Assembly (NCBI GenBank): GCA_002305015.1
Contig: DBPW01000018.1
Span: 141,124 to 205,123 of the forward strand
DNA length: 64,000 nucleotides
Direction: 5' to 3'
From: Bacteroidales bacterium UBA1410
GTDB taxonomy: Bacteria; Bacteroidota; Bacteroidia; Bacteroidales; Dysgonomonadaceae
Part shown: one piece after another, positions 57,259 through 64,000 of the stretch
Numbering within the stretch: position 1 is the first letter of the stretch
Layout: the number at the start of each line of letters is the position of its first letter
The notes under the pieces: model-generated
Database searches by the model: none
Told to the model about the DNA's origin: nothing
The model's input: the letters and a program-made list of their open reading frames with translations, nothing else
Program-made: the position numbers and the translations under genes

Positions 57259-57801
57259 TTATTCTTTCTCTACTTGCATATAACCCAGCTCCAATAGTTG
57301 TTTTCTTCCGAAAATTTTGACTACCACTTTGAGTCTTTTTTTCTCATCATTCACTTCCTCAACTTCGCCGGAGAAATTACTAAAAGGGCCACTGATCACT
57401 TTTACGTTTTCACCAACATAGAATTTAACATCCATTTCTTCGCCGGCTTCTTCCAATTCGTCCATTGTTCCCAAGATACGTTTTACTTCCGATTCCCTGA
57501 GAGGTTGGGGATCTGTTGTATTGGGAAGAAATCCTGCTACGTAATTGATGTTTTTGAGTGTGTGAATAACCTCTCCCGTCAGTTCGGCCTCAATAAGCAC
57601 ATACCCGGGAAGATAAGCACGTTCTTTCATTACTTTCTTTCCGCTACGCACAGTATAGACTTTTTCTGTCGGTATGAGGACTTGAGATATATACTTCCCT
57701 AAATCGGTTTTCTTAATTTCTGATTCCAAGTACTCTTTGACCTTATTTTCTTTTCCGCTAACGGCACGTAATACATACCATTTTTTTTCGTTATCAGCCA
57801 T
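57259..57801 (-). CDS. nusG: Transcription termination/antitermination factor NusG
   Basis: 180 residues. The NGN domain begins WYVLRAVSGKENKVKEYLE and carries YLPGYVLIEAELTGEV; the KOW domain lies at about residues 127-160 (GENVKVISGPFSNFSGEVEE). It binds RNA polymerase and links transcription to Rho or ribosomes. It lies 16 bases after secE. Confidence 0.97.
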   Translation of the reverse strand: MADNEKKWYVLRAVSGKENKVKEYLESEIKKTDLGKYISQVLIPTEKVYTVRSGKKVMKERAYLPGYVLIEAELTGEVIHTLKNINYVAGFLPNTTDPQPLRESEVKRILGTMDELEEAGEEMDVKFYVGENVKVISGPFSNFSGEVEEVNDEKKRLKVVVKIFGRKQLLELGYMQVEKE

Positions 57802-57817
57802 GGCTTGTCATTCAGAA

Positions 57818-58009
57818 TTATAAAATACCGTAAAGAAGTTTCAATGTCCACTCAAATAAAGAATCCATCGCAAATACAATTAGCGCGATAAAAAGGGAAG
57901 CAATCATTACAATTATCGTGCTACTCGACAGTTCTTCTCGCGAAGGCCAGGATACTTTATAAACCAATTCGTTATACGCATCCTTAATATATGCAATTAT
58001 TTTTTTCAT
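57818..58009 (-). CDS. secE: Preprotein translocase subunit SecE
   Basis: 63 residues with an N-terminal amphipathic helix and the conserved ELVYKVSWPSREEL segment, then one membrane helix (IVMIASLFIALIVFAMDSLF). It is the short single-span form and stabilises SecY in the protein-export channel. It lies between tRNA-Trp and nusG, the standard Bacteroidetes position. Confidence 0.96.
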   Translation of the reverse strand: MKKIIAYIKDAYNELVYKVSWPSREELSSSTIIVMIASLFIALIVFAMDSLFEWTLKLLYGIL

Positions 58010-58030
58010 TTATAATTTGAATCGTTTATG

Positions 58031-58104
58031 CACGGGTCGAGAGACTCGAACTCCCGACACCTGGTTTTGGAGACCAGTGCTCTACCAAACTGAGCTAGAC
58101 CCGT
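58031..58104 (-). tRNA. tRNA-Trp (CCA)
   Basis: 74-base cloverleaf. Acceptor arms ACGGGTC/GACCCGT, D-arm AGCTC...GAGC, anticodon stem CTGGT/ACCAG with loop CTCCAAA (anticodon CCA), and T-arm CGGGAGTTCGAGTCTCTCG. The discriminator is G, and the CCA end is not fully encoded (GCA). It lies between tuf and secE, as in other Bacteroidetes. Confidence 0.95.
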
Positions 58105-58108
58105 AAAC

Positions 58109-58145
58109 AACTTAGTTGGCAGACGTTGGTATCTCCCACTAAGTT
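58109..58145 (-). other. Hairpin between tuf and tRNA-Trp
   Basis: AACTTAGT (58109-58116) and ACTAAGTT (58138-58145) form an eight-base stem extended by GG/CC across one mismatch. It lies between the tuf stop and the tRNA, and may mark the processing point that separates the tuf mRNA from the tRNA. It lacks a T-run. Confidence 0.5.
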
Positions 58146-58165
58146 TATTTTCTCTGACATTATTA

Positions 58166-59350
58166 TCAGTCAAGTAATTCGGTAATCTGTCCTGCACCTA
58201 CCGTACGGCCACCTTCGCGAATAGCAAAGCGTAAACCTACGTTACATGCAACCGGATAAATTAAATCAACGGTGATGGTTACATTATCACCCGGCATTAC
58301 CATTTCCACACCTTCCGGCAATTCAATTTCTCCTGTAACATCCAAGGTACGAATATAGAATTGTGGACGATAATGATTATGGAATGGGGTATGGCGGCCA
58401 CCTTCTTCTTTTTTCAGAATATAAACCTCTGCTTTGAATTTGGAATGAGGTTTTACTTTTCCCGGATGGGCAATTACCATACCGCGTTTAATTTCATCTT
58501 TATCGATACCGCGAAGCAACAAACCTACGTTATCTCCTGCTTGGCCTTGGTCAAGAATCTTACGGAACATTTCGACTCCTGTTACTACAGATTTCTTTCC
58601 TTCTGATCCTAAGCCGATGATTTCAACTTCGTCTCCAACTTTTACGATACCGGTTTCGATACGGCCTGTTGCCACTGTACCACGTCCTGTGATCGAGAAT
58701 ACGTCTTCAACCGGCATAAGGAAAGGTTTGTCTATATCACGTGGAGGAAGAGGAATCCATTCGTCAACAGCCTTCATCAGTTCCAATATTTTTTCTTCCC
58801 ATTTAGGATCGCCGTTCAATGCTCCCAATGCGGAACCACGGATAACGGGTGTATTGGCACCGTCGAAATCATAGAAATCGAGCAATTCTCTCATTTCCAT
58901 TTCAACCAATTCCAACATTTCTTCATCGTCGACCAGATCGCATTTATTCATAAATACGACCAAACGTGGAACGTTTACTTGGCGTGCAAGAAGGATATGT
59001 TCGCGTGTTTGAGGCATGGGGCCATCTGTGGCAGCAACTACAATAATTGCACCGTCCATTTGAGCAGCACCGGTTACCATATTCTTTACATAGTCGGCGT
59101 GTCCCGGGCAGTCAACGTGTGCATAGTGACGATTTTCAGTTTCGTATTCAACGTGTGAGGTATTGATTGTTATACCTCTTTCTTTTTCTTCCGGTGCATT
59201 ATCAATTTGATCAAATGTTTTCACTTCAGAAAGGCCTTTTTCCGCTAAAACTTTGGTAATAGCAGCCGTTAAGGTGGTTTTACCATGATCAACGTGACCA
59301 ATTGTACCAATGTTTAAATGTGGTTTTGTTCTTTCAAATTTTTCTGCCAT
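58166..59350 (-). CDS. tuf: Elongation factor Tu
   Basis: 394 residues. G1 GHVDHGKT is at 18-25, G3 DCPGH at 80-84 and G4 NKCD at 135-138, followed by domains 2 and 3. It delivers aminoacyl-tRNA to the ribosome. The start MAEKFERTKPHLNIGTIGHV is the Bacteroidetes form. Composition is much more G+C-rich than the str operon beyond 59.86 kb (33 of 60 bases in the line 58981-59040 against 21 of 60 in 62401-62460, counted by hand). This is the last gene I can confidently give to the Bacteroidales chromosome. The tRNA genes that usually precede tuf in this lineage are not found. Confidence 0.98.
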   Translation of the reverse strand: MAEKFERTKPHLNIGTIGHVDHGKTTLTAAITKVLAEKGLSEVKTFDQIDNAPEEKERGITINTSHVEYETENRHYAHVDCPGHADYVKNMVTGAAQMDGAIIVVAATDGPMPQTREHILLARQVNVPRLVVFMNKCDLVDDEEMLELVEMEMRELLDFYDFDGANTPVIRGSALGALNGDPKWEEKILELMKAVDEWIPLPPRDIDKPFLMPVEDVFSITGRGTVATGRIETGIVKVGDEVEIIGLGSEGKKSVVTGVEMFRKILDQGQAGDNVGLLLRGIDKDEIKRGMVIAHPGKVKPHSKFKAEVYILKKEEGGRHTPFHNHYRPQFYIRTLDVTGEIELPEGVEMVMPGDNVTITVDLIYPVACNVGLRFAIREGGRTVGAGQITELLD

Positions 59351-59859
59351 AGTTTTTAATATTTTTTAAAAATGAATTAATTTAATAATTGTGAACTTTA
59401 ATTCACAATAATATCAGTAATCATTGTTATCTACTATATAATAATCAATGATAATTTTATTGATAACAAATACATTGTACCGAAATATTCAAAAAAGTCA
59501 AGACCCTACATAAAGCCAGTTATTTTTACTTTTTCAGCATCTTTTCTCATTTAAAAAATCAAGTTGCATAATAGTGATACTATTGGATAGTCCTGTTTTA
59601 CTATATTAATATCTATAAACCACAGTCTCATCCCTCCTTTATTAGAATTATCTACATCAAATTTTGTTAATATTAAAACGGCATGCTTCTTTGAATAGAT
59701 GTAATCTTATTATTTCCAAACTTTATATGAATCGAAACTTACAGATTCTCGTGAGTAAAACCCTTAGTAAAATTCTTTAAATAAATGAATCTAAAACTTA
59801 CTTTAAAAATCTATTTATCGTTACAAAAAAAAGAAAAGGCTTTTGCCTTCTCTTTTTAT
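59351..59859. other. Gene-free A+T-rich stretch holding the probable lineage junction
   Basis: 509 bases without an ORF or tRNA. Near tuf there is a perfect inverted repeat ATTGTGAA/TTCACAAT (59388-59395, 59402-59409) and a smaller one ATCAAT/ATTGAT (59444-59449, 59459-59464). At the far end lies the terminator of the fusA operon (59831-59856). A TTTG at 59490-59493 (minus) and TGTATTTG at 59467-59474 vaguely resemble Bacteroidetes promoter elements for tuf, but the 15-base spacing is short. The switch in base composition and gene type must occur within this stretch. Confidence 0.6.
59831..59856 (-). terminator. Intrinsic terminator of the fusA operon
   Basis: On the minus strand AAAAAGAGAAGGC AAAA GCCTTTTCTTTTTTTT: a G+C-cored stem with a T-tract, four bases after the stop of the 61-residue gene. 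Confidence 0.85.
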
Positions 59860-60045
59860 TTAGAATGGTAAATCTTCTAATTTTAAGCCTTCTTTTTTTT
59901 CCTCTTCTTTTGGCTTGACTTCTTCTACTACCTCTTGTTTTGTCTCCTCAATAATATATCTTGAGACAATATAGGCTTTTTGGTTTTCAAGGATGATAAC
60001 CTTACCCTCCTTGTCAACTATTTTTTTTATATCTTCGAAGTTCAT
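59860..60045 (-). CDS. Small charged protein following fusA, unknown function
   Basis: 61 residues. The N-terminal part (MNFEDIKKIVDKEGKVIILE) looks like a small folded beta/alpha unit, and the C-terminal half is a Glu/Lys-rich tail ending KLEDLPF. It starts one base after the fusA stop and ends at a terminator, so it is the last gene of the rpsL-rpsG-fusA transcript. I do not recognise a family with confidence. Short proteins with a Phd-like beginning are common in Patescibacteria, but that comparison is only an impression. Confidence 0.7.
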   Translation of the reverse strand: MNFEDIKKIVDKEGKVIILENQKAYIVSRYIIEETKQEVVEEVKPKEEEKKEGLKLEDLPF

Positions 60046-60046
60046 A

Positions 60047-62158
60047 TTATTTTCTCTTACCCTCTATAATTTCCTGAGCCACATTTCCTGGAACTTTTTC
60101 ATATGAACTAAATTCCATGGTTGATGTTCCTCTACCCTCAGTTAATGAACGAAGTGATGTTACATAACCAAATGTTTCTGACAAAGGAACTTTAGCATAT
60201 ATAACCTTCATTCCTGTTCTATCTTCGGTTTGATCAATTTGACCTCTTCTAGAAGATAGATCTCCGATAACGTCACCTAAAAATTGCTCTGGAACAACTA
60301 CTTCTATCTTCATAATAGGCTCTAATATGTGTGGACTTGCTTTCTTAGCCGCTTCAAACAAAGCTTGAGCTCCCGCGATTTTAAAGGCTATTTCAGAAGA
60401 ATCAACCTCATGGAAAGATCCATCATATAATGTAGCTTTAACGTCGATTAAATTATAACCTGCTACAACTCCCTTTTCAAGTGCTTCCTTTATACCTTTT
60501 TGTACAGCAGGAATATATTCTCTTGGAATAACCCCTCCCTTGATTTCATCAACAAATTCGAATCCCTTTCCTCTTTCAAGTGGCTCAATTCTAATTTTAA
60601 CGTGTCCATATTGTCCTCTACCTCCTGACTGCTTAACATATTTATATTCAGCTTCAGCATTTGCTTCGATAGCTTCTTTATATGAAACTTGTGGTCTTCC
60701 AACATTTGCCTCTACACCGAATTCTCTTTTCATTCTATCAACGATAATATCTAAATGTAATTCACCCATACCACCAATAATAGTTTCCCCTGTTTCCTCG
60801 TCAGTTTTAACTCTAAATGTTGGATCTTCTTCTTGTAATTTCTTAAGAGAAGCACCCATTTTTTCTTGGTCTCCTTTAGTCTTTGGTTCAATCTTAATAT
60901 TAATAACTGGCTCTGGGAAAGAAATTTGTTCTAAAACAATAGGATTGTTTTCGTCACATAATGTGTTTCCTGTTGTAGTCTTTTTAAGAGCAACAGCAGC
61001 ACAAATATCACCTGCAAAAACTTCATCTACCTCCTCTCTTTGGTTTGCATGCATTCTTAAGATTCTACCAAGTCTTTCTTTTTCTCCTGTGTTTGTATTT
61101 ATCAAATAACCTCCTTTTTGAAATGTTCCAGAATATACTCTTAGATAAGTTAATGTTCCAACATATGGGTCTGTTGCAATTTTAAATGCAAGAGCAGTAA
61201 ATGGTTCATCATCTGTAGCATGTCTTACTAAAACCTTCGTTTCATCTATAGGGTCTGTTCCTTCTACAGGAGGTACATCTACAGGAGATGGCAAGTAAGT
61301 AATAACTGCATCTAAAAGTAATTGCACTCCTTTATTTCTTAAAGCAGTTCCACAAAGCACAGGAACAAGCTTGTAATCAATAGTTGCTTTTCTTAAAACT
61401 CTTTTAATTTCTTCTTCAGTTATTTCTTGACCTTCTAGATATTTTTCCATAAGAACATCGTCTTCTCCTGCAACTTTTTCAACCATTTTACTTCTCCATT
61501 CTTCTGCTTTTGCCTTGAACTCTTCTGGAACATCAATTACCTTTACGTCATTTCCATTATCACCCTCAAATCTATAGGCCTTCATTCTAATTAGGTCTAT
61601 AATTCCATCCATATCTGCCTCTTCTCCTAATGGTAATTGAATGGCAACCGCATTTTTAGTTAATTTTTCCCAAATAGTACCGATACCATGATCAAAAGAA
61701 GCTCCTACTCTATCTAATTTATTAATGAAACAAATTCTAGGAACGTGATATTTATCAGCTTGTCTCCAAACAGTTTCAGATTGAGCCTCAACTCCTGCAA
61801 CACCATCAAATACAACGACGGCACCATCAAGTACTCTTAAAGATCTTTGTACTTCCGCAGTAAAGTCAATGTGGCCTGGAGTATCAATTAGGTTAATTCT
61901 GTGCTCATTTTTTTTCTCACCAGTCAAATATCCTTCAGGTGACCAAAAACAAGTTGTTGCAGCAGAACAAATTGTAATCCCTCTTTCTCTTTCTTGTTCC
62001 ATCCAATCCATTGTTGCGGCTCCTTCGTGAACTTCACCAAGCTTATGAGATACTCCTGTGTAATACAAAATACGCTCAGAAACAGTTGTTTTTCCTGCGT
62101 CAATATGAGCGATAATACCGATATTTCTATATTTTTCTATTGGATATTTTCTAGGCAT
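60047..62158 (-). CDS. fusA: Elongation factor G, Patescibacteria-like
   Basis: 703 residues. G1 AHIDAGKT is at 17-24, G3 DTPGH at 92-96 and G4 NKLD at 146-149, followed by domains II-V through GYVTSLRSLTEGRGTSTMEF. It catalyses ribosomal translocation. The N-terminus MPRKYPIEKYRNIGIIAHID differs from Bacteroidetes EF-G and resembles CPR/Parcubacteria forms (from memory). Arginine codons are mostly AGA (MPR, KYR and so on), unlike the CGN-rich tuf. The gene is 76 bases from rpsG, with a hairpin in the gap, and is followed by the 61-residue gene. All GTPase motifs are intact, so it should be functional in its own host. Confidence 0.95.
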   Translation of the reverse strand: MPRKYPIEKYRNIGIIAHIDAGKTTVSERILYYTGVSHKLGEVHEGAATMDWMEQERERGITICSAATTCFWSPEGYLTGEKKNEHRINLIDTPGHIDFTAEVQRSLRVLDGAVVVFDGVAGVEAQSETVWRQADKYHVPRICFINKLDRVGASFDHGIGTIWEKLTKNAVAIQLPLGEEADMDGIIDLIRMKAYRFEGDNGNDVKVIDVPEEFKAKAEEWRSKMVEKVAGEDDVLMEKYLEGQEITEEEIKRVLRKATIDYKLVPVLCGTALRNKGVQLLLDAVITYLPSPVDVPPVEGTDPIDETKVLVRHATDDEPFTALAFKIATDPYVGTLTYLRVYSGTFQKGGYLINTNTGEKERLGRILRMHANQREEVDEVFAGDICAAVALKKTTTGNTLCDENNPIVLEQISFPEPVINIKIEPKTKGDQEKMGASLKKLQEEDPTFRVKTDEETGETIIGGMGELHLDIIVDRMKREFGVEANVGRPQVSYKEAIEANAEAEYKYVKQSGGRGQYGHVKIRIEPLERGKGFEFVDEIKGGVIPREYIPAVQKGIKEALEKGVVAGYNLIDVKATLYDGSFHEVDSSEIAFKIAGAQALFEAAKKASPHILEPIMKIEVVVPEQFLGDVIGDLSSRRGQIDQTEDRTGMKVIYAKVPLSETFGYVTSLRSLTEGRGTSTMEFSSYEKVPGNVAQEIIEGKRK

Positions 62159-62185
62159 AGATTAAAATTTATTTTTCTTTTAAAA

Positions 62186-62220
62186 AAAGAAACTGTCTTG
62201 GTTCAAGTAACAGTTTCTTT
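62186..62220 (-). other. Hairpin between rpsG and fusA (attenuator-like)
   Basis: AAAGAAACTGT CTTG GTT CAAG TA ACAGTTTCTTT: a long stem with an inner CTTG/CAAG pair. On the minus strand the last arm runs into TTTAAAAG, so it may be a partial terminator reducing fusA relative to the ribosomal proteins. Confidence 0.7.
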
Positions 62221-62234
62221 TAACTTATTATTTA

Positions 62235-62699
62235 TTACCAAGCAAAGTGTGCAAATGCTCTGTTTGCTTCAGCCATTCTGTGTGTATCTTCTTTCTTCTT
62301 AACTGAATTTCCTCTGTTTTCTGAAGCTTCGATTAATTCCTCTGCAAGTTTTTGAGACATAGCCTTTCCTTTCTTTGATCTTGAAGTTTTAATAATCCAC
62401 TTCATGGCTAAACTTAATTTTCTATCTCCTCTAACTTCTACTGGTACTTGGTATGTTGCTCCACCAACTCTTCTTGGTTTTACCTCTAGTAATGGTGAAA
62501 CGTTGTCAATTGCTTTTAAAAATACGTCTAATGGGTCTTGCTTAGTTTGTTCTTTGATAACATCAAAGGCATTGTAGATAATTCTTAATGCTGTCTTTTT
62601 CTTTCCACTCCACATTAGTTGATTAGCAAATTTAGCTACGATAAAACTATCGTATTTCATATCTGGTTCTACTATTTTTTTTTCAAATTTTTTTGCCAT
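62235..62699 (-). CDS. rpsG: 30S ribosomal protein S7, Patescibacteria-like
   Basis: 154 residues. Family landmarks are FANQLMWSGKKKTALRIIYN, then PLLEVKPRRVGGATYQVPVE and the C-terminal helix ending NRAFAHFAW. It nucleates assembly of the 30S head. It lies 14 bases after rpsL. Composition and codon use match the surrounding str operon, not the Bacteroidales genes. The second residue block (KKFEKKIVEPDMKYDS) is unlike the Bacteroidetes MRKxKPKKR start that I recall. Confidence 0.95.
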   Translation of the reverse strand: MAKKFEKKIVEPDMKYDSFIVAKFANQLMWSGKKKTALRIIYNAFDVIKEQTKQDPLDVFLKAIDNVSPLLEVKPRRVGGATYQVPVEVRGDRKLSLAMKWIIKTSRSKKGKAMSQKLAEELIEASENRGNSVKKKEDTHRMAEANRAFAHFAW

Positions 62700-62713
62700 A
62701 TATTTTTTTCTGA

Positions 62714-63124
62714 TTATTTTTGTGGCTTTTTAGCACCATATTTACTTCTCTTTTTCTTTCTATCTACTCCTGCGCAATCCAAAACTCCTCTTACAATGTG
62801 GTATCTTACTCCTGGTAAATCTTTTACCCTACCACCTCTTAACATAACGATTGAGTGTTCTTGAAGTGTGTGACCTTCTCCAGGAATATATGCTGTAACT
62901 TCCATTCCATTAGATAACTTAACTCTTGCTACCTTTCTCAAGGCTGAGTTAGGCTTTTTAGGTGTAGTTGTAAATACCTTTATACATACTCCTTTCTTAA
63001 AAGGTGAAAAATATTCAGTTGGTCTATTTTTAACCGGATTAAAACCAACTCTCATTGCTGGAGTTCCTGTTTTCTTTCTAATAAGTTTTCTTCCTTTTTT
63101 GATTAATTGATTAATTGTTGCCAT
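62714..63124 (-). CDS. rpsL: 30S ribosomal protein S12 with enlarged N-terminal loop
   Basis: 136 residues. The decoding-centre loops are intact: TTPKKPNSALRKVARV (Lys equivalent to K43) and GRVKDLPGVRYHIVRG (K88 region). Compared with E. coli S12 (124 residues), the segment between PA and GVC is 21 residues instead of 8, a 13-residue insertion (MRVGFNPVKNRPTEYFSPFK) where the N-terminal tail meets the globular domain. It is the first gene of the rpsL-rpsG-fusA operon; a TTGACA box (63209-63214) lies upstream. Sequence and composition suggest a Patescibacteria origin. No streptomycin-resistance substitution is obvious at the Lys positions. Confidence 0.95.
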   Translation of the reverse strand: MATINQLIKKGRKLIRKKTGTPAMRVGFNPVKNRPTEYFSPFKKGVCIKVFTTTPKKPNSALRKVARVKLSNGMEVTAYIPGEGHTLQEHSIVMLRGGRVKDLPGVRYHIVRGVLDCAGVDRKKKRSKYGAKKPQK

Positions 63125-63186
63125 AATAAAATTATATATCTTTTCCTTACAATAAAAATAATCAGCAATATTTGCTTATAAACACA

Positions 63187-63214
63187 AATTAACAGAACTG
63201 CAATAAATTGTCAA
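63187..63214 (-). promoter_or_regulatory. Candidate sigma70-type promoter of the rpsL operon
   Basis: On the minus strand TTGACA (63209-63214) is a perfect -35 hexamer. TTAATT, 16 bases downstream (63187-63192), is a weak -10 element. Bacteroidetes promoters do not use TTGACA, so this also fits a different lineage for the segment. Confidence 0.4.
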
Positions 63215-63219
63215 GCATA

Positions 63220-63254
63220 TTAAAAAGTATGCGTAACTTAATTTGACGCATACT
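63220..63254 (-). terminator. Intrinsic terminator after the 115-residue gene
   Basis: AGTATGCGT (63226-63234) and ACGCATACT (63246-63254) form a perfect nine-base stem, followed on the minus strand by TTTTTAAT. It ends the transcript of the two small genes and separates it from rpsL. Confidence 0.85.
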
Positions 63255-63265
63255 AAATATATACA

Positions 63266-63613
63266 CTATAAGAGAAGAAATCTAACGTCCTTCCATGAAA
63301 ATAAAGTCTTTCCTTTCTTATTCACAACCATAAAATTTTCAATAACTCTTCGTTCTTCACCGTTATTAACAGGATCCATTTCCCATTTCCATAAAAAATC
63401 CAAAAAACTCACTTTATTTTCCGAGGAAATAGCTTTCTCTATAATTCGTTTAGCCATTCCAAAAACATCAGTTGTTTCCATGGCATAAAAACCATGACCT
63501 TCAGTATAATAAATAGCATTTGCTAATCCACTAAAATAATCTATATTATCAGGACGATTAAGAATTAAAACAAACATTCTTCCGCCCTTGGTTTCGATAT
63601 GCCATTTTTGCAT
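63266..63613 (-). CDS. Unrecognised 115-residue protein
   Basis: A compact soluble protein beginning MQKWHIETKGGRMFVLILNR, with an aromatic-rich middle (FSGLANAIYYTEGHGFYAME) and a C-terminal basic/aromatic end (GKTLFSWKDVRFLLL). No signal peptide or membrane segment is visible. An AAGGAG Shine-Dalgarno sequence lies eight bases before the ATG, overlapping the end of the upstream gene, so the two are translated together. Codon use matches the str operon that follows. I do not recognise the family. Confidence 0.7.
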   Translation of the reverse strand: MQKWHIETKGGRMFVLILNRPDNIDYFSGLANAIYYTEGHGFYAMETTDVFGMAKRIIEKAISSENKVSFLDFLWKWEMDPVNNGEERRVIENFMVVNKKGKTLFSWKDVRFLLL

Positions 63614-63907
63614 TTAAGCACTCCTTAGTTCTGGCTCAAACATTGCTCCTTCTCCACTACCAACAACAATCACTGCTTCTGAGTGCCATTCTTTTTGGTT
63701 ACTCGTAATGGTTTTTATTTTTAAATACAGATATATTTCATTTCCGCTTTTGTCTTTTTCTAAATCCTCTATATACACTGGATGTACAAGGTCTTCTGTT
63801 AATCCTAAATAAAAGAAATGAATTAAAATAGGCTCATTTTTCTCCATAGCTAATCTAAGTTCCTTTTCAGAAACCTCTCTAAATCTTATGTACAATTTCT
63901 CGCTCAT
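63614..63907 (-). CDS. Unrecognised 97-residue protein
   Basis: A soluble, acidic protein (MSEKLYIRFREVSEKELRLA onward) with a predicted alternation of strands and helices and no signal peptide. A plausible Shine-Dalgarno AGAGGTG precedes the ATG at 63907. Its stop is immediately followed by the ATG of the 115-residue gene, so they form a two-gene unit ended by the terminator at 63220-63254. The window ends 93 bases upstream, and nothing recognisable is seen in that stretch. The family is unknown to me. Confidence 0.65.
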   Translation of the reverse strand: MSEKLYIRFREVSEKELRLAMEKNEPILIHFFYLGLTEDLVHPVYIEDLEKDKSGNEIYLYLKIKTITSNQKEWHSEAVIVVGSGEGAMFEPELRSA

Positions 63908-64000
63908 AGCGCACCTCTTTTTGAAAGGGCTAACTATTAATACGTAGATAATTTAACGTGCTTTTAAAATCTTAGCCAAATGTTTTAGGCATAGACATAT

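Noticed and set aside
59351..59859. Search for tRNA-Thr/Tyr/Gly genes upstream of tuf
   Set aside because: No cloverleaf or TTCGA-type T-loop with matching stems was found on either strand.
60540..61109. Open frame of 189 codons on the plus strand inside fusA
   Set aside because: Antisense to a gene with all EF-G motifs; the product is low-complexity Ser/Pro/Phe-rich sequence.
1..64000. Insertion sequences, integrases, phage genes or toxin-antitoxin systems
   Set aside because: None of the open frames shows a transposase, integrase, capsid or convincing toxin motif. The gene-decay scars carry no flanking IS ends that I can see.

Overview
The window is mostly a Bacteroidales-type chromosome. 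The signs are a SusC/SusD pair, lipoprotein signal peptides on secreted glycosidases, TAnnTTTG-type promoter elements (for example 42380-42410), the order tuf - tRNA-Trp - secE - nusG - rplK - rplA - rplJ - rplL - rpoB - rpoC, and protein sequences of Bacteroidetes type. The last ~4 kb (about 59.86-64.0 kb) looks different: it is A+T-richer, AGA dominates the arginine codons I read, and it encodes S12, S7 and EF-G that resemble Patescibacteria/CPR proteins rather than Bacteroidetes ones. Either the contig is chimeric or a foreign str operon has been inserted.

Layout. (1) 0-27 kb, + strand: a large polysaccharide-utilisation region. It holds the 3' part of a susC, a susD, a GH16-like lipoprotein, a heparinase II/III-family lyase, a GH88 unsaturated uronyl hydrolase, four intact Ser-type sulfatases, GH20, GH3, an alkaline-phosphatase-superfamily phosphodiesterase, GH31 and GH2. 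Two sulfatase relics are also present: a 48-codon 3' remnant at 6788-6931 and an internally deleted gene at 26329-27019. Together these enzymes fit exo-degradation of a sulfated, uronic-acid-containing glycan: lyase, then GH88, with sulfatases and exo-glycosidases trimming the rest. The exact polymer cannot be read from sequence. (2) 27-30.8 kb: dnaX (-), then two thioredoxin-fold proteins (+). (3) 30.8-39.2 kb, - strand: a fucose module read as fucR (GntR family) - fucI - fucP - [GH43-like 3' remnant] - GH29 - GH95. It releases, imports and isomerises L-fucose, but fucK and fucA are absent from the window. (4) 39.4-46.7 kb: a small lipoprotein, a YgiQ-type radical SAM protein and a DUF4294 protein (-); leuS and a YitT-family protein (+); mntP (-). 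(5) 46.7-59.35 kb, - strand: the rpo/ribosomal/tuf block, closed by a strong terminator after rpoC. (6) 59.35-59.86 kb: a gene-free, A+T-rich stretch that should contain the junction. (7) 59.86-64 kb, - strand: two unrecognised small genes, a terminator, then rpsL - rpsG - fusA - a 61-residue protein - terminator.

The points most worth a second look are the foreign or chimeric str operon with its enlarged S12, and the three gene-decay scars in the carbohydrate region. I found no CRISPR array, transposase, integrase or prophage.
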